NCBI GenBank assembly: GCA_964479695.1
Contig: CAYZSO010000007.1
Coordinates: 1-64,000 of the forward strand
Length of the DNA: 64,000 nucleotides
Direction: 5' to 3'
DNA from: JAAYZH01 sp964479695
GTDB taxonomy: Bacteria > Bacillota > Clostridia > Saccharofermentanales > Fastidiosipilaceae
Shown: one piece after another, positions 9,501 through 17,707 of the stretch
How positions within the stretch are numbered: position 1 is the stretch's first letter
How the letters are laid out: every line of letters begins with the position of its first letter
Translations under genes and position numbers: made by a program
The notes under the pieces: model-generated
Database searches by the model: none
What the model saw: only the letters and a program-made list of their open reading frames with translations
What the model was told of the DNA's origin: nothing

Positions 9501-11118
9501 TCTCATCGGTGATTGAGGTGAGTTTCGTCACCTCCGGGGGGATCGGAATCTCGGGGTTGACGAAGGTTTGATAGCGTTCTTCAGGGAAATAATGGCCGCT
9601 CTCATCCTTGCGGAAACGAACCGCGCCAATCTCAATGATTCGGTCCTTCGAAGAATCCAAACCGGTGGTTTCGAGATCCAGCGCAACGAACGTGTCACCG
9701 ATCGGCAAATCGCCGAAACCATAGGCAATCGCGTTGCCATCTTCCATCAAGTAGATTTCGCAGCCGTAAATAAGCTTCATTTGACTGCCCTTCTTACGAA
9801 GCTCATCCAACGCGTTGCAGGCTTCCGGGAAGGACTGCACTACCCCATGGTCGGTAATGGCCACGGCGGGCATGCCGAATGAATCCGCAAGTTTCACCAG
9901 TTCCGTGGGCCTAATGAAGCCATCCTTGGCACTCATGTTGGTGTGAAGATGGAGCTCGACACGCTTCTCTATAGATCGGTCCTGGCGAGCGGGAGGCGGA
10001 TCCGCTTGACACAAGCCTCTTACCGTACCCTGGAGATCCTTACTGAACTTGCCATCGTAGGTGATGTCCAAGTCGGCTCTCACCCACACCCCATTCTTAA
10101 CGGTCTCGTGGAGCACTTCTTCTGCCTCGGGACTGGCTAAGAACATGACGCAGGAAATTGCACCATTCAAACCGTGGATCGCAAATTTCACCAGAGACCT
10201 GGTGTTATTACTCACAAGTCTCGCTTCGTAGAAGGCAATCTCTCCGTAGACACTCACTCTGCCGGACTCCGCATCCAAGAGTTTCAAATCGGTAAGTTCC
10301 AGCCGCTGATCCATCTTCCCCCAGAGCAGGGAATCCGGCTGTTTCACGCGATAGGTTTTCGGTGATTTCGCTTCTTGTGAAGAGGCTCTCGGAGAGATTT
10401 TTTTCTTGATACCCTTAACTTCCGGTTCGCCCTGTTCATTCATCACGCGGACAGGCTCAGAAAATTCTGCCGGAAGACCCTCCATCTCGGCATAGGGGGA
10501 AAGCACATCTTGAGACATTTCGGCAAACGCCTCTTCTCTGTTGTCGAGGAAGGCCGCCTGCTGATACGTCTCCGTGTGACCGTTTTGAATGCTGATTTGC
10601 AGATCCAGTCCTGTGCGCTTCTCGAAAAAGTCGTGCAGCTTGGTGACATTTTCTCTTGTGAAAATTTTGCGCTGACCGGCTGGAATTCGGATGGTCAACT
10701 GGCTTTCATCAGAAGTGCAACGTAGTTCAGGCAAAAGCACATTGAAAACGGCAAAATCATCTCTGATCATTGCCTCTCCAGCCCAGGGCAACAGGCGGCA
10801 GAGAAGATTGGTCTCCCGAAGCGTTTCAGGCTCGAAAGAGAGGGAAATTTTGCAGGACTGAAGATCAAGACTTGTGGTCAGCGTCTTTTCCAGGGCCATT
10901 AAAATTTCACCCGAAATGCCGCTTCCCGTTGTCACATATAAATTCAGTTCACCGAAACGAGTGAGCGAAACACGGCTTAGTTTGTGCGGCCAATGGTCCA
11001 TCTCAGTCAGTAGCTGATCCGCCTGTGGAGAAGCCTCTGCCAAAACCTTATAAAAAACTTCTCTTGCCCCCGGAAGCAGCTCCTCAAAAAGCGAGGGGAT
11101 AGTCTGATTCGCCGCCAA
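6541..11118 (-). CDS. polC: DNA polymerase III alpha subunit, Gram-positive PolC type
   Basis: Replicative polymerase with built-in proofreading, diagnostic for Bacillota. Order: N-terminal domains I-II, OB fold, PHP domain starting near residue 386 (VELHLHTNMSAKDG...ITDHG) split by the DEDD exonuclease near 476 (FVALDLETTG), then polymerase palm with the catalytic PDIDLNFSG near 1050, a zinc-binding cysteine set just before it (CPSCH...CPVCG) and the C-terminal helix-hairpin-helix region. At 1525 residues it is at the long end of the usual ~1440-1500. priA follows 26 bases downstream. Confidence 0.98.
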   Translation of the reverse strand: MAANQTIPSLFEELLPGAREVFYKVLAEASPQADQLLTEMDHWPHKLSRVSLTRFGELNLYVTTGSGISGEILMALEKTLTTSLDLQSCKISLSFEPETLRETNLLCRLLPWAGEAMIRDDFAVFNVLLPELRCTSDESQLTIRIPAGQRKIFTRENVTKLHDFFEKRTGLDLQISIQNGHTETYQQAAFLDNREEAFAEMSQDVLSPYAEMEGLPAEFSEPVRVMNEQGEPEVKGIKKKISPRASSQEAKSPKTYRVKQPDSLLWGKMDQRLELTDLKLLDAESGRVSVYGEIAFYEARLVSNNTRSLVKFAIHGLNGAISCVMFLASPEAEEVLHETVKNGVWVRADLDITYDGKFSKDLQGTVRGLCQADPPPARQDRSIEKRVELHLHTNMSAKDGFIRPTELVKLADSFGMPAVAITDHGVVQSFPEACNALDELRKKGSQMKLIYGCEIYLMEDGNAIAYGFGDLPIGDTFVALDLETTGLDSSKDRIIEIGAVRFRKDESGHYFPEERYQTFVNPEIPIPPEVTKLTSITDEMVKGGKETKAALAELHEFMRQDPMVAHNAMFDLGFLRYEAYRVTEYAEPKLKFNPVVIDTLQFALYALPDLKHHRLGDVAKTLNITLQHAHRAIDDAIACGFIFAKLWAAEDFSPLRELNQKAGQHSLAHVKEFRNKPYHAVVLVKDLLGLYNLYRLVSESHIRYFKGKPRIPRSLLTYLRNGLILGSACEAGEVFRSITRVYTEAKGDYEVAKAALSEDKAAQKAARFYDYLEIQPTQNNGFMLEKSDNYIESEEDLRNLNRLVLALGEQTKKPVAATCDAHVLNKEDVLYRQILQVASGFEAQENPTELYFRSTDEMLAEFSWLPPEVARQVVIGTPNQIAAQVSPDLRPFPKGTFPPVIAEAAEEVTRVTWETVRSKYEKDGQIPENIRLRVEKELRSIIDNGFGIMYYISHKLVKKTNDDGYIVGSRGSVGSSVVAFFCGISEVNPLPPHYVCPSCHETEFVAEGQYGSGFDLPVKSCPVCGTEYIRDGQDIPFETFLGFNGDKQPDIDLNFSGEYQSTAHQTIEIMFGSEHTYRAGTITGFAEKNAAGLVLKYMEETGLFLTKAEISRLAQGLNGVKRSTGQHPGGIVVIPKDREIYDFTPIQYPADKETAVMNTTHFDFNSMHDTILKLDILGHDDPTMLKVMSDYTGVKIEDIPIPDQKVMDLFTSTAPLGLKPGSTPADCGTLGLPEMGTRMARDMIKETKPTKFFDLVQLMGLSHGTDVWNGNAQDLIRSGTATINDVIGCRDGIMTNLINWGLPPKSAFDIMEKVRKGKGLTTEQEALMLENQVPEWYIESCKKIKYMFPKAHAAAYVISSLRVAWFKVYKPAAYYAAYFSVRADEFDYVLMCQPLAKISAYREDLNRRFHELTDREVKIYYIIELVEEMYLRGLTFAPISIETAGASRFDVLSDTCIMPALNTVPSISAAMAQGIVEARKDGPFKSHEDLQRRSGLGASAVKSLVDAGILGDIPETAQLSLFDMM

Positions 11119-11133
11119 AATTATGCTCCTACT

Positions 11134-12453
11134 CTACTTGCCGAAAATACGTCCGAGGTCAAAAGTCAGCGCCAGCACAGCCAGCGCCAGTACAAAGAGC
11201 ACACCGGCCATGGTCACAATATTCTGCGCCTTTTCACTTAATCTCTTTCCTCTGATGGTTTCCAACAAGAGTAAGAGCAACTGCCCGCCGTCCAAAGGGA
11301 CGATCGGCAATAAGTTACCGATACCCAGAGCCAGAGAAATCATAGCAAAGAGCGAAGCCAGTTGGATGATGATCACTCGGAAATTATAACCGGATGTCAC
11401 CACATCACTGAAGATGGTCACGATGCCGACAGGACCCGTCAACGAATCTTGCGCAGCCACTTTACCCGTAAAGACTTGTCCCAGAATTGCTCCGGTACCT
11501 TTTGTATAAGACCACATATAAGACAAGGTGTACGGAATGGCTTCTTGCCAAGTCTGGTTCGGCGCAAGGCTAATCCCCAGGGGCACCTGCGTGTTGACCG
11601 GTGCTAAACGGATCTCCAGATCCTGTTCACCGGTGCCGCGATAGACCCGAACCTTGATCGGATCGCTGCTTGATACTTGAGTCAAAGCCTGCGAAAGCGT
11701 TTCGGAATTGACTTCCTTGCCTTCAACTTGCAAGATACGGTCTCCCAGAACAAACTTGGCCGATTCCGGATTCCTCGCGGTATCCACGGCTTGAATGACC
11801 GGTACACCCGCATCATCAGAAACCGACACGCCCAGCACATATTGAATCTGCGTTGCCGGCGTGATTTCATACGTTTGACGGGCTCCTGTTTGATCCTCTA
11901 CAGTCAGAGAATAAGGCTGAGTTTGATCTTGGAGCTGAAGCCCGATCGAGAAATCCAAATTCGTGTTGACATTATAGGAACCAATTTCCACAATGCGGCT
12001 TCCCTGAGGGATCCCGGCTCGGGCTGCCAACGTATCCGGAGCCACTTGACTGATTGTGGTTGTCGCGAAACCTAGCGAGATGTTCATAATCGCGAAGACG
12101 ACAAAAGCCGTCAGGAGATTCATCATTGGCCCTGCTAAAAGGGTAATCGCCCTTGCCCACTTCGGCCTCTCGTAGAAATCGCCGGGACCAGGTTCATAAG
12201 GGACACCCTCTTCGCCTTCGGTCTCCGCATCATCTTCACCGGCAAACTGGACCGATGCGCCGATGGGAATGAGTTTCAGTGAATATTTGATTCCATTTCG
12301 TTCCCAACTGAGAAGTCTTGGTCCCATAAAGATGCTGAATTCAATAATTTTGAAACCGAGCAGTCTGCCCGCAATGTAATGGCCGAATTCATGCAAAGCC
12401 AGCATGATCCCTAAGATCAGCAAACCTGCTAAGATTCCGATTAATTGACCCAT
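11134..12453 (-). CDS. rseP: Site-2 protease RseP (PDZ zinc metalloprotease)
   Basis: Integral membrane protease that cleaves transmembrane anti-sigma factors or signal-peptide remnants. The active-site HEFGH is at residues 22-26 in the first membrane helix. The conserved LPIVPLDGGQ motif, which supplies the third zinc ligand, is near residue 384 in a later helix. A PDZ region lies between. Its ATG overlaps the 3' end of dxr by 13 bases. The dxr-rseP-polC order is widespread in Firmicutes. 439 aa, typical. Confidence 0.95.
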   Translation of the reverse strand: MGQLIGILAGLLILGIMLALHEFGHYIAGRLLGFKIIEFSIFMGPRLLSWERNGIKYSLKLIPIGASVQFAGEDDAETEGEEGVPYEPGPGDFYERPKWARAITLLAGPMMNLLTAFVVFAIMNISLGFATTTISQVAPDTLAARAGIPQGSRIVEIGSYNVNTNLDFSIGLQLQDQTQPYSLTVEDQTGARQTYEITPATQIQYVLGVSVSDDAGVPVIQAVDTARNPESAKFVLGDRILQVEGKEVNSETLSQALTQVSSSDPIKVRVYRGTGEQDLEIRLAPVNTQVPLGISLAPNQTWQEAIPYTLSYMWSYTKGTGAILGQVFTGKVAAQDSLTGPVGIVTIFSDVVTSGYNFRVIIIQLASLFAMISLALGIGNLLPIVPLDGGQLLLLLLETIRGKRLSEKAQNIVTMAGVLFVLALAVLALTFDLGRIFGK

Positions 12454-13619
12454 AATTCACATAATTCCTCGGCTACATGCCGAGCCTTCCTGTCGATGTC
12501 AAGTATAGCGGCTAAGTCAGCCGTCACGTCCGCAGAAGATCCGGAAAACTTGACCATTACTTGTTCTGTAATATCCGTAATGCCAAGGAAACTCAACTTG
12601 CCGTTAAGAAAATAGTGTACCGCTACTTCATTGGCCGCATTTAAAACAATAGGTAAACAACGGCCATCGCGCGAGGCTGCTCGGGCGAGCTCGATCGCGC
12701 GGAACGTTTCCTGGTCCGCCCGCTCGAAGTGAAGCGTGGAGGCTTCTTCGCTGAAAGGATCAAAGGCCCTCTCCAGCGACGGGAGCCTCTTGGGCCAGGT
12801 CAGTGCTAACTGGATTGGCAATCTCATATCCGGAAACCCTAGCTGGGCAATCACAGAATGATCACAAAACCCCACCATCGAATGGATGATGCTCTCCGGA
12901 TGGACAACAATTTCCACCTGCTCTTCAGAGCAGGAAAACAAGTGACAAGCTTCAATTAATTCCAAACCCTTATTCATTAAAGTTGCAGAATCGATGCTGA
13001 TTTTACCACCCATTTTCCAAGTGGGGTGTGCCAAAGCTTCCTTCTGACTCACGGATTTTAGTTCCTCACGGGTTTTGCCGCGGAAGGGTCCGCCGGAACA
13101 AGTCAGGAAAATTTTCTCAAGCTCATCTTCTTTTCCGGCACGAAGACACTGCCAAATGGCGGAGTGTTCACTATCGACCGGCAGGATCCGGCAAGCCTTG
13201 GCTCTTGCGAGATTCATCACCAGACTGCCACCCGCGACCAACGTTTCTTTGTTGGCCAAAGCCACGTCCTTCCCGGCTTCCAGCGCGGCAATGACCGGTT
13301 CCAAGCCGGCCATGCCTACCATCGCTGCAACCACGGTATCTGTGCCTGCCCAGCTTGCCGCAGCCTTGAGCCCTTCTTGGCCATGCTTCACCTGGCAGCG
13401 AAGCCCTTCCTGAGCGCAGAGATCCCGGAGCTTGTCCGCTTGGGACGGGTCTTCGAGCACCAGTAATTCAGGTTTGAATTTCTTCGCTTGTTCGAAGAGT
13501 AAGGTCAGCTGCTGACGTGCTGTCAAACAGGCAACTCTAATGCCTAAATGTTCGCAGACTTCCAGCGTCTGACGACCAATGGATCCGGTGGAACCCAAGA
13601 TCGATATCGTTTGTGCCAT
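12441..13619 (-). CDS. dxr: 1-deoxy-D-xylulose-5-phosphate reductoisomerase
   Basis: Second step of the MEP isoprenoid pathway: DXP + NADPH to 2-C-methyl-erythritol 4-phosphate. Visible are the NADPH-binding GSTGSIG at residues 8-14, NKETLVAGG, the metal and substrate region LPVDSEHSA and the SIDSATLMNKGLE motif. 392 aa, full length. It lies between cdsA and rseP and is probably co-transcribed with uppS and cdsA, linking isoprenoid supply to undecaprenyl-phosphate synthesis. Confidence 0.97.
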   Translation of the reverse strand: MAQTISILGSTGSIGRQTLEVCEHLGIRVACLTARQQLTLLFEQAKKFKPELLVLEDPSQADKLRDLCAQEGLRCQVKHGQEGLKAAASWAGTDTVVAAMVGMAGLEPVIAALEAGKDVALANKETLVAGGSLVMNLARAKACRILPVDSEHSAIWQCLRAGKEDELEKIFLTCSGGPFRGKTREELKSVSQKEALAHPTWKMGGKISIDSATLMNKGLELIEACHLFSCSEEQVEIVVHPESIIHSMVGFCDHSVIAQLGFPDMRLPIQLALTWPKRLPSLERAFDPFSEEASTLHFERADQETFRAIELARAASRDGRCLPIVLNAANEVAVHYFLNGKLSFLGITDITEQVMVKFSGSSADVTADLAAILDIDRKARHVAEELCELWVN

Positions 13620-13625
13620 GCCCTT

Positions 13626-14564
13626 TTACCTCTTGACCAAATAGTAGACGAGAGCCAGAACAAGGGTTGCAGGCAGGGAAAACAAAATGCTGTCAAAACG
13701 ATCCAAGATGCCGCCGTGGCCCGGCAAGAGATTACTGAAATCCTTGATTTGGCACCAGCGTTTCAGGGAGGAAGCCACCCAATCACCGAATTGAGCGACA
13801 ACCCCAATCACGAGTCCGGAGATCGCCCCGGCTATGACCGAGGGCAGGAGTTGCATCATGGGTGTCTCCCCTCGCAGGAAGATCATGAAGAATAAGATTC
13901 CGAAGAGCACGGAACCCAAGACCCCTCCGAAAAATCCGACCCAAGTCTTGTGAGGGCTGATCTGGGGAAGCATTTTCTTCTTGCCCAGAAGCGAGCCGCT
14001 GTAATACGCTGAAACGTCGACGATCATAGGCGAGATGAGGGCGAAGAGCAGCCAATAGTAGCCATTCGGCACCGCATAAAGAAATAAACTGACCATAGAC
14101 AGAGGAACCGCTAAGTAGAACGCGGCGGAAACTTCAGCAACCCCATGCGGGAGGTGTTCGACGCCTTTGGCCAAAACCTTAATCGTAACATTCAAAAATG
14201 CGTAGACGATAAAGATCAGGAAAAACACCAAAACTCCGAAGGCCAGAAGCCAGATAAAGTCGGATGACCAGTTGTTATCCAGCGGCAAGTCCGCCTTGGG
14301 AATAATGTGCCATTGCCGCAAATCCCGGTACGTGAACCAAACAATCGTAGGCGCCAACATGGTGAGGCTGCCAATCAAAATGGAAACCAGCGAAAGGGGC
14401 CTGAACTTATTCAAGAGCGCGTGGTAAAGCTCAAGCGAACCGATCACGGCCACGATGGCAAAGTAGACCACCGGAAGCCAAGGCAGCCAGATACCACCGA
14501 CTAAAAAAGCGGCCAGAATCAAGAAAAAAATGATCGCCGTGCGAACTCTAGTCTTACTCATCAT
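13626..14564 (-). CDS. cdsA: Phosphatidate cytidylyltransferase (CDP-diglyceride synthase)
   Basis: Integral membrane enzyme making CDP-diacylglycerol from phosphatidate and CTP. Several hydrophobic segments cover the protein. The C-terminal family signature is recognisable around residues 262-300 (SSLKRWCQIKDF...LPGHGGILDRFDS). Two ATGs in tandem (14564 and 14561) follow a GGAGG by 6 and 9 bases, so either may be used. The first overlaps the uppS stop (TAATG). 312 aa. Confidence 0.94.
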   Translation of the reverse strand: MMSKTRVRTAIIFFLILAAFLVGGIWLPWLPVVYFAIVAVIGSLELYHALLNKFRPLSLVSILIGSLTMLAPTIVWFTYRDLRQWHIIPKADLPLDNNWSSDFIWLLAFGVLVFFLIFIVYAFLNVTIKVLAKGVEHLPHGVAEVSAAFYLAVPLSMVSLFLYAVPNGYYWLLFALISPMIVDVSAYYSGSLLGKKKMLPQISPHKTWVGFFGGVLGSVLFGILFFMIFLRGETPMMQLLPSVIAGAISGLVIGVVAQFGDWVASSLKRWCQIKDFSNLLPGHGGILDRFDSILFSLPATLVLALVYYLVKR

Positions 14565-15304
14565 TAGATCCCTCCGTATCTGCGGTTTCTCTTATTGTAA
14601 TCCGAAATGGCTCTCTTAAGATCATCCCCGGTGAAATCCGGCCAAAGGACATCCGATACCCAGAACTCACTGTATGCGGACTCCCACATCAGAAAATTTG
14701 AAATTCTCATTTCGCCGCTTGAACGAATAATGAGATCCGGATCCGGAATGTCCGGAAGGTAAAGGTAGCTCCGGAAACTCTCCTCATCAAGCTCGGCCGG
14801 GCGGTTGGGATCCGCGACAATTTTCTCTACGGCGTCAAGAATTTCCTGACGCCCCCCATAGTTGAAGGCAATAATCAAACGAAGGCCCTGTCTGTCCTTG
14901 GACTCTGACTCCGCTTGTTCGATCGTCTGTAAGACGTTCTCCGGCAGGCGGTCTTTCTTGCCCATAAACAGGATTTTGCAATCCATCTCACGCAAATCAT
15001 CCCGGTAACGGTCGAAGAAATCCAGGAACAACTCCATAATCGCATGAACTTCTGCCTCGGGTCTCTTCCAATTTTCCGTGGAGAAGGCGTAGACCGTGAA
15101 ATATTTCACACCGAGTTCATTTGCGGCCAAAGCAATCTTCCGCAAGGCTTCCCCACCGGCTCTGTGTCCCACGCTGCGAGAGAGTCCTCTCTTCTTCGCC
15201 CAACGGCCATTGCCGTCCATAATTGCTGCAATATGAGCCGGGATTTTGAGGTCTTCTGCCGGGCTGTCATCTTTTCTGAACCGAGCCTTGATCTTGTCAA
15301 ACAT
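14564..15304 (-). CDS. uppS: Undecaprenyl diphosphate synthase (cis-prenyltransferase)
   Basis: Condenses isopentenyl diphosphate units into the C55 lipid carrier for cell-wall synthesis. The catalytic P-loop-like MDGNGRWAKKRG begins at M29 with catalytic D30. Later motifs FSTENWKR and the C-terminal SGEMRISNFLMWESAYSE (isopentenyl-PP binding) are intact. 246 aa, typical. The gene follows frr across a strong hairpin and is tightly linked to cdsA and dxr. Confidence 0.97.
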   Translation of the reverse strand: MFDKIKARFRKDDSPAEDLKIPAHIAAIMDGNGRWAKKRGLSRSVGHRAGGEALRKIALAANELGVKYFTVYAFSTENWKRPEAEVHAIMELFLDFFDRYRDDLREMDCKILFMGKKDRLPENVLQTIEQAESESKDRQGLRLIIAFNYGGRQEILDAVEKIVADPNRPAELDEESFRSYLYLPDIPDPDLIIRSSGEMRISNFLMWESAYSEFWVSDVLWPDFTGDDLKRAISDYNKRNRRYGGI

Positions 15305-15318
15305 ACTGCCCTCTTCTC

Positions 15319-15347
15319 AAAACAGCCGAGAGTCAAGCTCTCGGCTG
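15319..15347 (-). terminator. Hairpin terminator/attenuator between frr and uppS
   Basis: A perfect 10-bp stem (CAGCCGAGAG / CTCTCGGCTG, 15323-15347) with a 5-base loop is followed on the minus strand by TTTT at 15319-15322. The stem is strong but the U-tract is short, and uppS starts only ~15 bases beyond. Partial termination, or RNA-end stabilisation between the frr and uppS-cdsA-dxr messages, seems more likely than full termination. Confidence 0.65.
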
Positions 15348-15376
15348 CTATCTCATCTCCCAAATACAGCTTGGCT

Positions 15377-15946
15377 CTAGATGGCCATGAGTTCTGTGGA
15401 TTTATCTCTTATCTTCTCATCCACCAATCCTGTGTATTTATCGGTTAGTTTCTGAATCTCTGTTTCCGCGTCATGGAAGATATCCTCGGAAACTTCCTTA
15501 TTCTTCAGTTGTTTCTTCATCATGTCCAAGAAATCACGCCGAATATTGCGGATCGCTACCTTCGTTTCTTCGCCTAATTTCTCGACTTGTTTCGTCAAGT
15601 CACGGCGGCGTTCCTCCGTCAGAGCGGGGAATGTTAAGCGGATCGCCTTGCCGTCGTTGTTCGGTGTGATTCCGATATCAGAAGCAAAAATCGCCTTCTC
15701 AATATCCTTCAGCAGTTTCTGATCCCAAGGCTGGATTAGGAGCTGACGAGCTTCGGGCACCGTAATCGATGCCACTTGGTTCAGCGGCGTATCCATACCG
15801 TAATAGGACACAACGATCTGATCCAGTACTCTCGGGTTCGCGCGTCCGGCTCTGACCGTGTTGAGGTCAGTCTGCAGAACTTCAAGACTCTTCTGCATTC
15901 TCTCCTCATAAGGTTGATAGGTTTGATTGTTCAGTTCGAATGCCAT
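15377..15946 (-). CDS. frr: Ribosome recycling factor
   Basis: Splits post-termination ribosomes together with EF-G. The protein has the typical three-helix-bundle/β layout, with the signatures VRAGRANP, WD..LLKDIEKAI and LTEERRRDL. 189 aa against a usual 185. It has a GGAGG ribosome-binding site 8 bases upstream and sits in the conserved rpsB-tsf-pyrH-frr order. Confidence 0.97.
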   Translation of the reverse strand: MAFELNNQTYQPYEERMQKSLEVLQTDLNTVRAGRANPRVLDQIVVSYYGMDTPLNQVASITVPEARQLLIQPWDQKLLKDIEKAIFASDIGITPNNDGKAIRLTFPALTEERRRDLTKQVEKLGEETKVAIRNIRRDFLDMMKKQLKNKEVSEDIFHDAETEIQKLTDKYTGLVDEKIRDKSTELMAI

Positions 15947-16013
15947 AGGTCTTATCCTCCACCAAGTTATTGCTCAATTATAGATGATGTGGCGAAAACC
16001 TTCAATCAAAACA

Positions 16014-16089
16014 AGCCGGTAAGTTTACCCAGTAAGTTTACCCAGTAAGTTACCGGCTGGGTCAGTGCTGGGTCAGTGGCTGGGTCAGT
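16014..16089 (-). repeat. Two tandem-repeat arrays between pyrH and frr, one forming a terminator-like hairpin
   Basis: The 11-mer GCTGGGTCAGT (plus strand) occurs at 16056-16066, 16067-16077 and 16079-16089. The last copy contains the pyrH stop, and the middle copy gives a second in-frame TGA. Next to it a 13-mer, AAGTTTACCCAGT, is repeated at 16021-16033 and 16034-16046. This second array is enclosed by a 9-bp inverted repeat (AGCCGGTAA 16014-16022 / TTACCGGCT 16050-16058), followed on the minus strand by TGTTTTG. The hairpin could act as a weak terminator after pyrH. Confidence 0.75.
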
Positions 16090-16795
16090 GGACAATCGTT
16101 GCCTTCTCCAGTTCACCGCAAGCCATAGCAATAATATTACGCGGATCGTTCAAGTTGAAAACCGCTATGTCAATGTGATTGTCGCGACAGAGAGCGGCAG
16201 CCGTCGCATCCATCACACGCAGGTCGTTCTTCAGAACCTCATCATGCGTAAGGGTCTTATAGAGTTTGGCATCAGGGTATTTTCTGGGATCCTTATCGTA
16301 GATTCCGTCCACGTTAGTCGCTTTGAAAATGACATCCGCTCCGATCTCGGCTGCTCGAAGAGCGGCGGTCGTATCGGTTGAAAAATAAGGATTCCCTATG
16401 CCGGCGGCGAAGAAGACAATGCGCCCTTTGTCAAGATGACGGAGTGCGCGTTTACGGATGTATGTCTCAGCAATCTCGCGCATCTCAATCGCAGTCATCA
16501 CTCGGGTCACATGGCCCAGCTGTTCGCAGGCATCCGACAAACATAAGGCATTCATGCATGTGGCAAGCATCCCCATATGATCGGCCGTTACGCGGTCCAT
16601 GCCCTCGGAGGTTCTGCCTCGCCAGAAATTTCCGCCACCCACGACAATTGCCAGATCAACACCCAGATCATGGAGTTCCGTGATCGCGGAAGCAATTTTC
16701 GTCACAGTGTCTGTGTCAATGCCCGTTCCCTTGGGACCCGCCATGACTTCTCCCGATAACTTCAAGAGAATTCTCTTATACTTCGCTTCTCCCAT
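16085..16795 (-). CDS. pyrH: UMP kinase
   Basis: Amino-acid-kinase-fold enzyme phosphorylating UMP to UDP in pyrimidine synthesis. It shows KLSGEVMAG at the N terminus, the GGGNFWRG substrate loop, DHMGMLAT, and the C-terminal FNLNDPRNI motif. 236 aa, normal. Between tsf and pyrH there is a terminator and a separate promoter, so it can be expressed apart from rpsB-tsf. Its stop codon lies in a short tandem repeat. Confidence 0.97.
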   Translation of the reverse strand: MGEAKYKRILLKLSGEVMAGPKGTGIDTDTVTKIASAITELHDLGVDLAIVVGGGNFWRGRTSEGMDRVTADHMGMLATCMNALCLSDACEQLGHVTRVMTAIEMREIAETYIRKRALRHLDKGRIVFFAAGIGNPYFSTDTTAALRAAEIGADVIFKATNVDGIYDKDPRKYPDAKLYKTLTHDEVLKNDLRVMDATAAALCRDNHIDIAVFNLNDPRNIIAMACGELEKATIVH

Positions 16796-16840
16796 ACAAT
16801 CCTCACTTTCTGTTGACTGGTCTTCGTAGTCTTTTAGTTA

Positions 16841-16849
16841 TTGTATCAA
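16841..16849 (-). promoter_or_regulatory. Extended -10 promoter for pyrH-frr
   Basis: Minus strand reads TGA-TACAAT, an extended -10 (hexamer at 16841-16846), 46 bases before the pyrH ATG and just after the tsf terminator. No convincing -35 was found. Position between a terminator and the next gene supports the call. Confidence 0.5.
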
Positions 16850-16918
16850 TGAATGTCTCGTAATAACCTTGCAGTCTGCTTTTCGCAGGACAAAAAAGTT
16901 TTTGAAAGAGTTTTTGCT

Positions 16919-16946
16919 CAAAAAAATGCCCCGCGTGAGCGAGGCA
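16919..16946 (-). terminator. Rho-independent terminator after tsf
   Basis: Minus strand: an 8-bp stem TGCCTCGC / GCGGGGCA (one T-G pair) with loop TCAC at 16927-16946, followed by a run of seven T. It lies 22 bases after the tsf stop codon and ends the rpsB-tsf message. Confidence 0.9.
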
Positions 16947-16968
16947 CCTAATGCGTAAGCGTTATTCA

Positions 16969-17619
16969 TTACTTCAGGGCTGCGGCCACTTCGGCGGCGA
17001 AATCCTGTGACTTCTTCTCAAGTCCTTCACCCATTTCATAACGGGTGAAACGGCGGACACTGATCTTCTCGCCGATTTCGAAGGTCTTCTCCTTGACGAG
17101 CTCGCCTACCGTCTTGTCTTCATCCTTGATGAAAGCCTGCTCCAGAAGGCAGTTATCCTGGTAGAATTTCTTTACACGACCTTCAACAATTTTATCAACA
17201 ACCTTTTCCGGTTTCCCCTCGTTCAGAGCCTCAGCGCGGATGATCTCGCGTTCTTTGGCCAAAACCTCCTCCGGCACATCCTCGATAGAGACGTACTTCG
17301 GATTCATGGCAGCGACTTGCAAAGCCAGATCCCTGACAAATTCACGGAACTTCTCGTTGGCAGCAGCGAAGTCTGTTTCAATATTGACTTCAATCAAAAC
17401 ACCGACACGCCCACCCATATGGATGTAGCTGTCAACAATTCCTTCGGCTGCAATACGGGTCTGTTTCTGATCCGCCTTAGATATACCCTTCTCACGAAGC
17501 CAGTCAATAGCCTTCTCAATGTCACCATCAGTGGCGGCCAAGGCCTTCTTGCAATCCATCATGCCTGAGCCGGTCAGGTCGCGCAGTTGCTTGACCAAGC
17601 TAGCTGTAATTTCTGCCAT
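16969..17619 (-). CDS. tsf: Elongation factor Ts
   Basis: Nucleotide exchange factor for EF-Tu. N-terminal UBA-like domain with LRDLTGSGMMDCKKAL is followed by the TDFAA element (residues ~82-86) that contacts EF-Tu and disrupts Mg-GDP binding. At 216 aa it is the short form, lacking much of the second core subdomain/coiled coil of the ~283-aa E. coli protein; short forms are common in Clostridia and Thermus. The stop TAA is followed directly by TGA and then a terminator. Confidence 0.96.
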   Translation of the reverse strand: MAEITASLVKQLRDLTGSGMMDCKKALAATDGDIEKAIDWLREKGISKADQKQTRIAAEGIVDSYIHMGGRVGVLIEVNIETDFAAANEKFREFVRDLALQVAAMNPKYVSIEDVPEEVLAKEREIIRAEALNEGKPEKVVDKIVEGRVKKFYQDNCLLEQAFIKDEDKTVGELVKEKTFEIGEKISVRRFTRYEMGEGLEKKSQDFAAEVAAALK

Positions 17620-17707
17620 ATAATCCTCCCAATATCTGTTTCATCAATGTTCATCACTATCTTCCGGTGTAGCCATGCAGCGCCTACACCGAATAGCCTA
17701 CTAGAGA

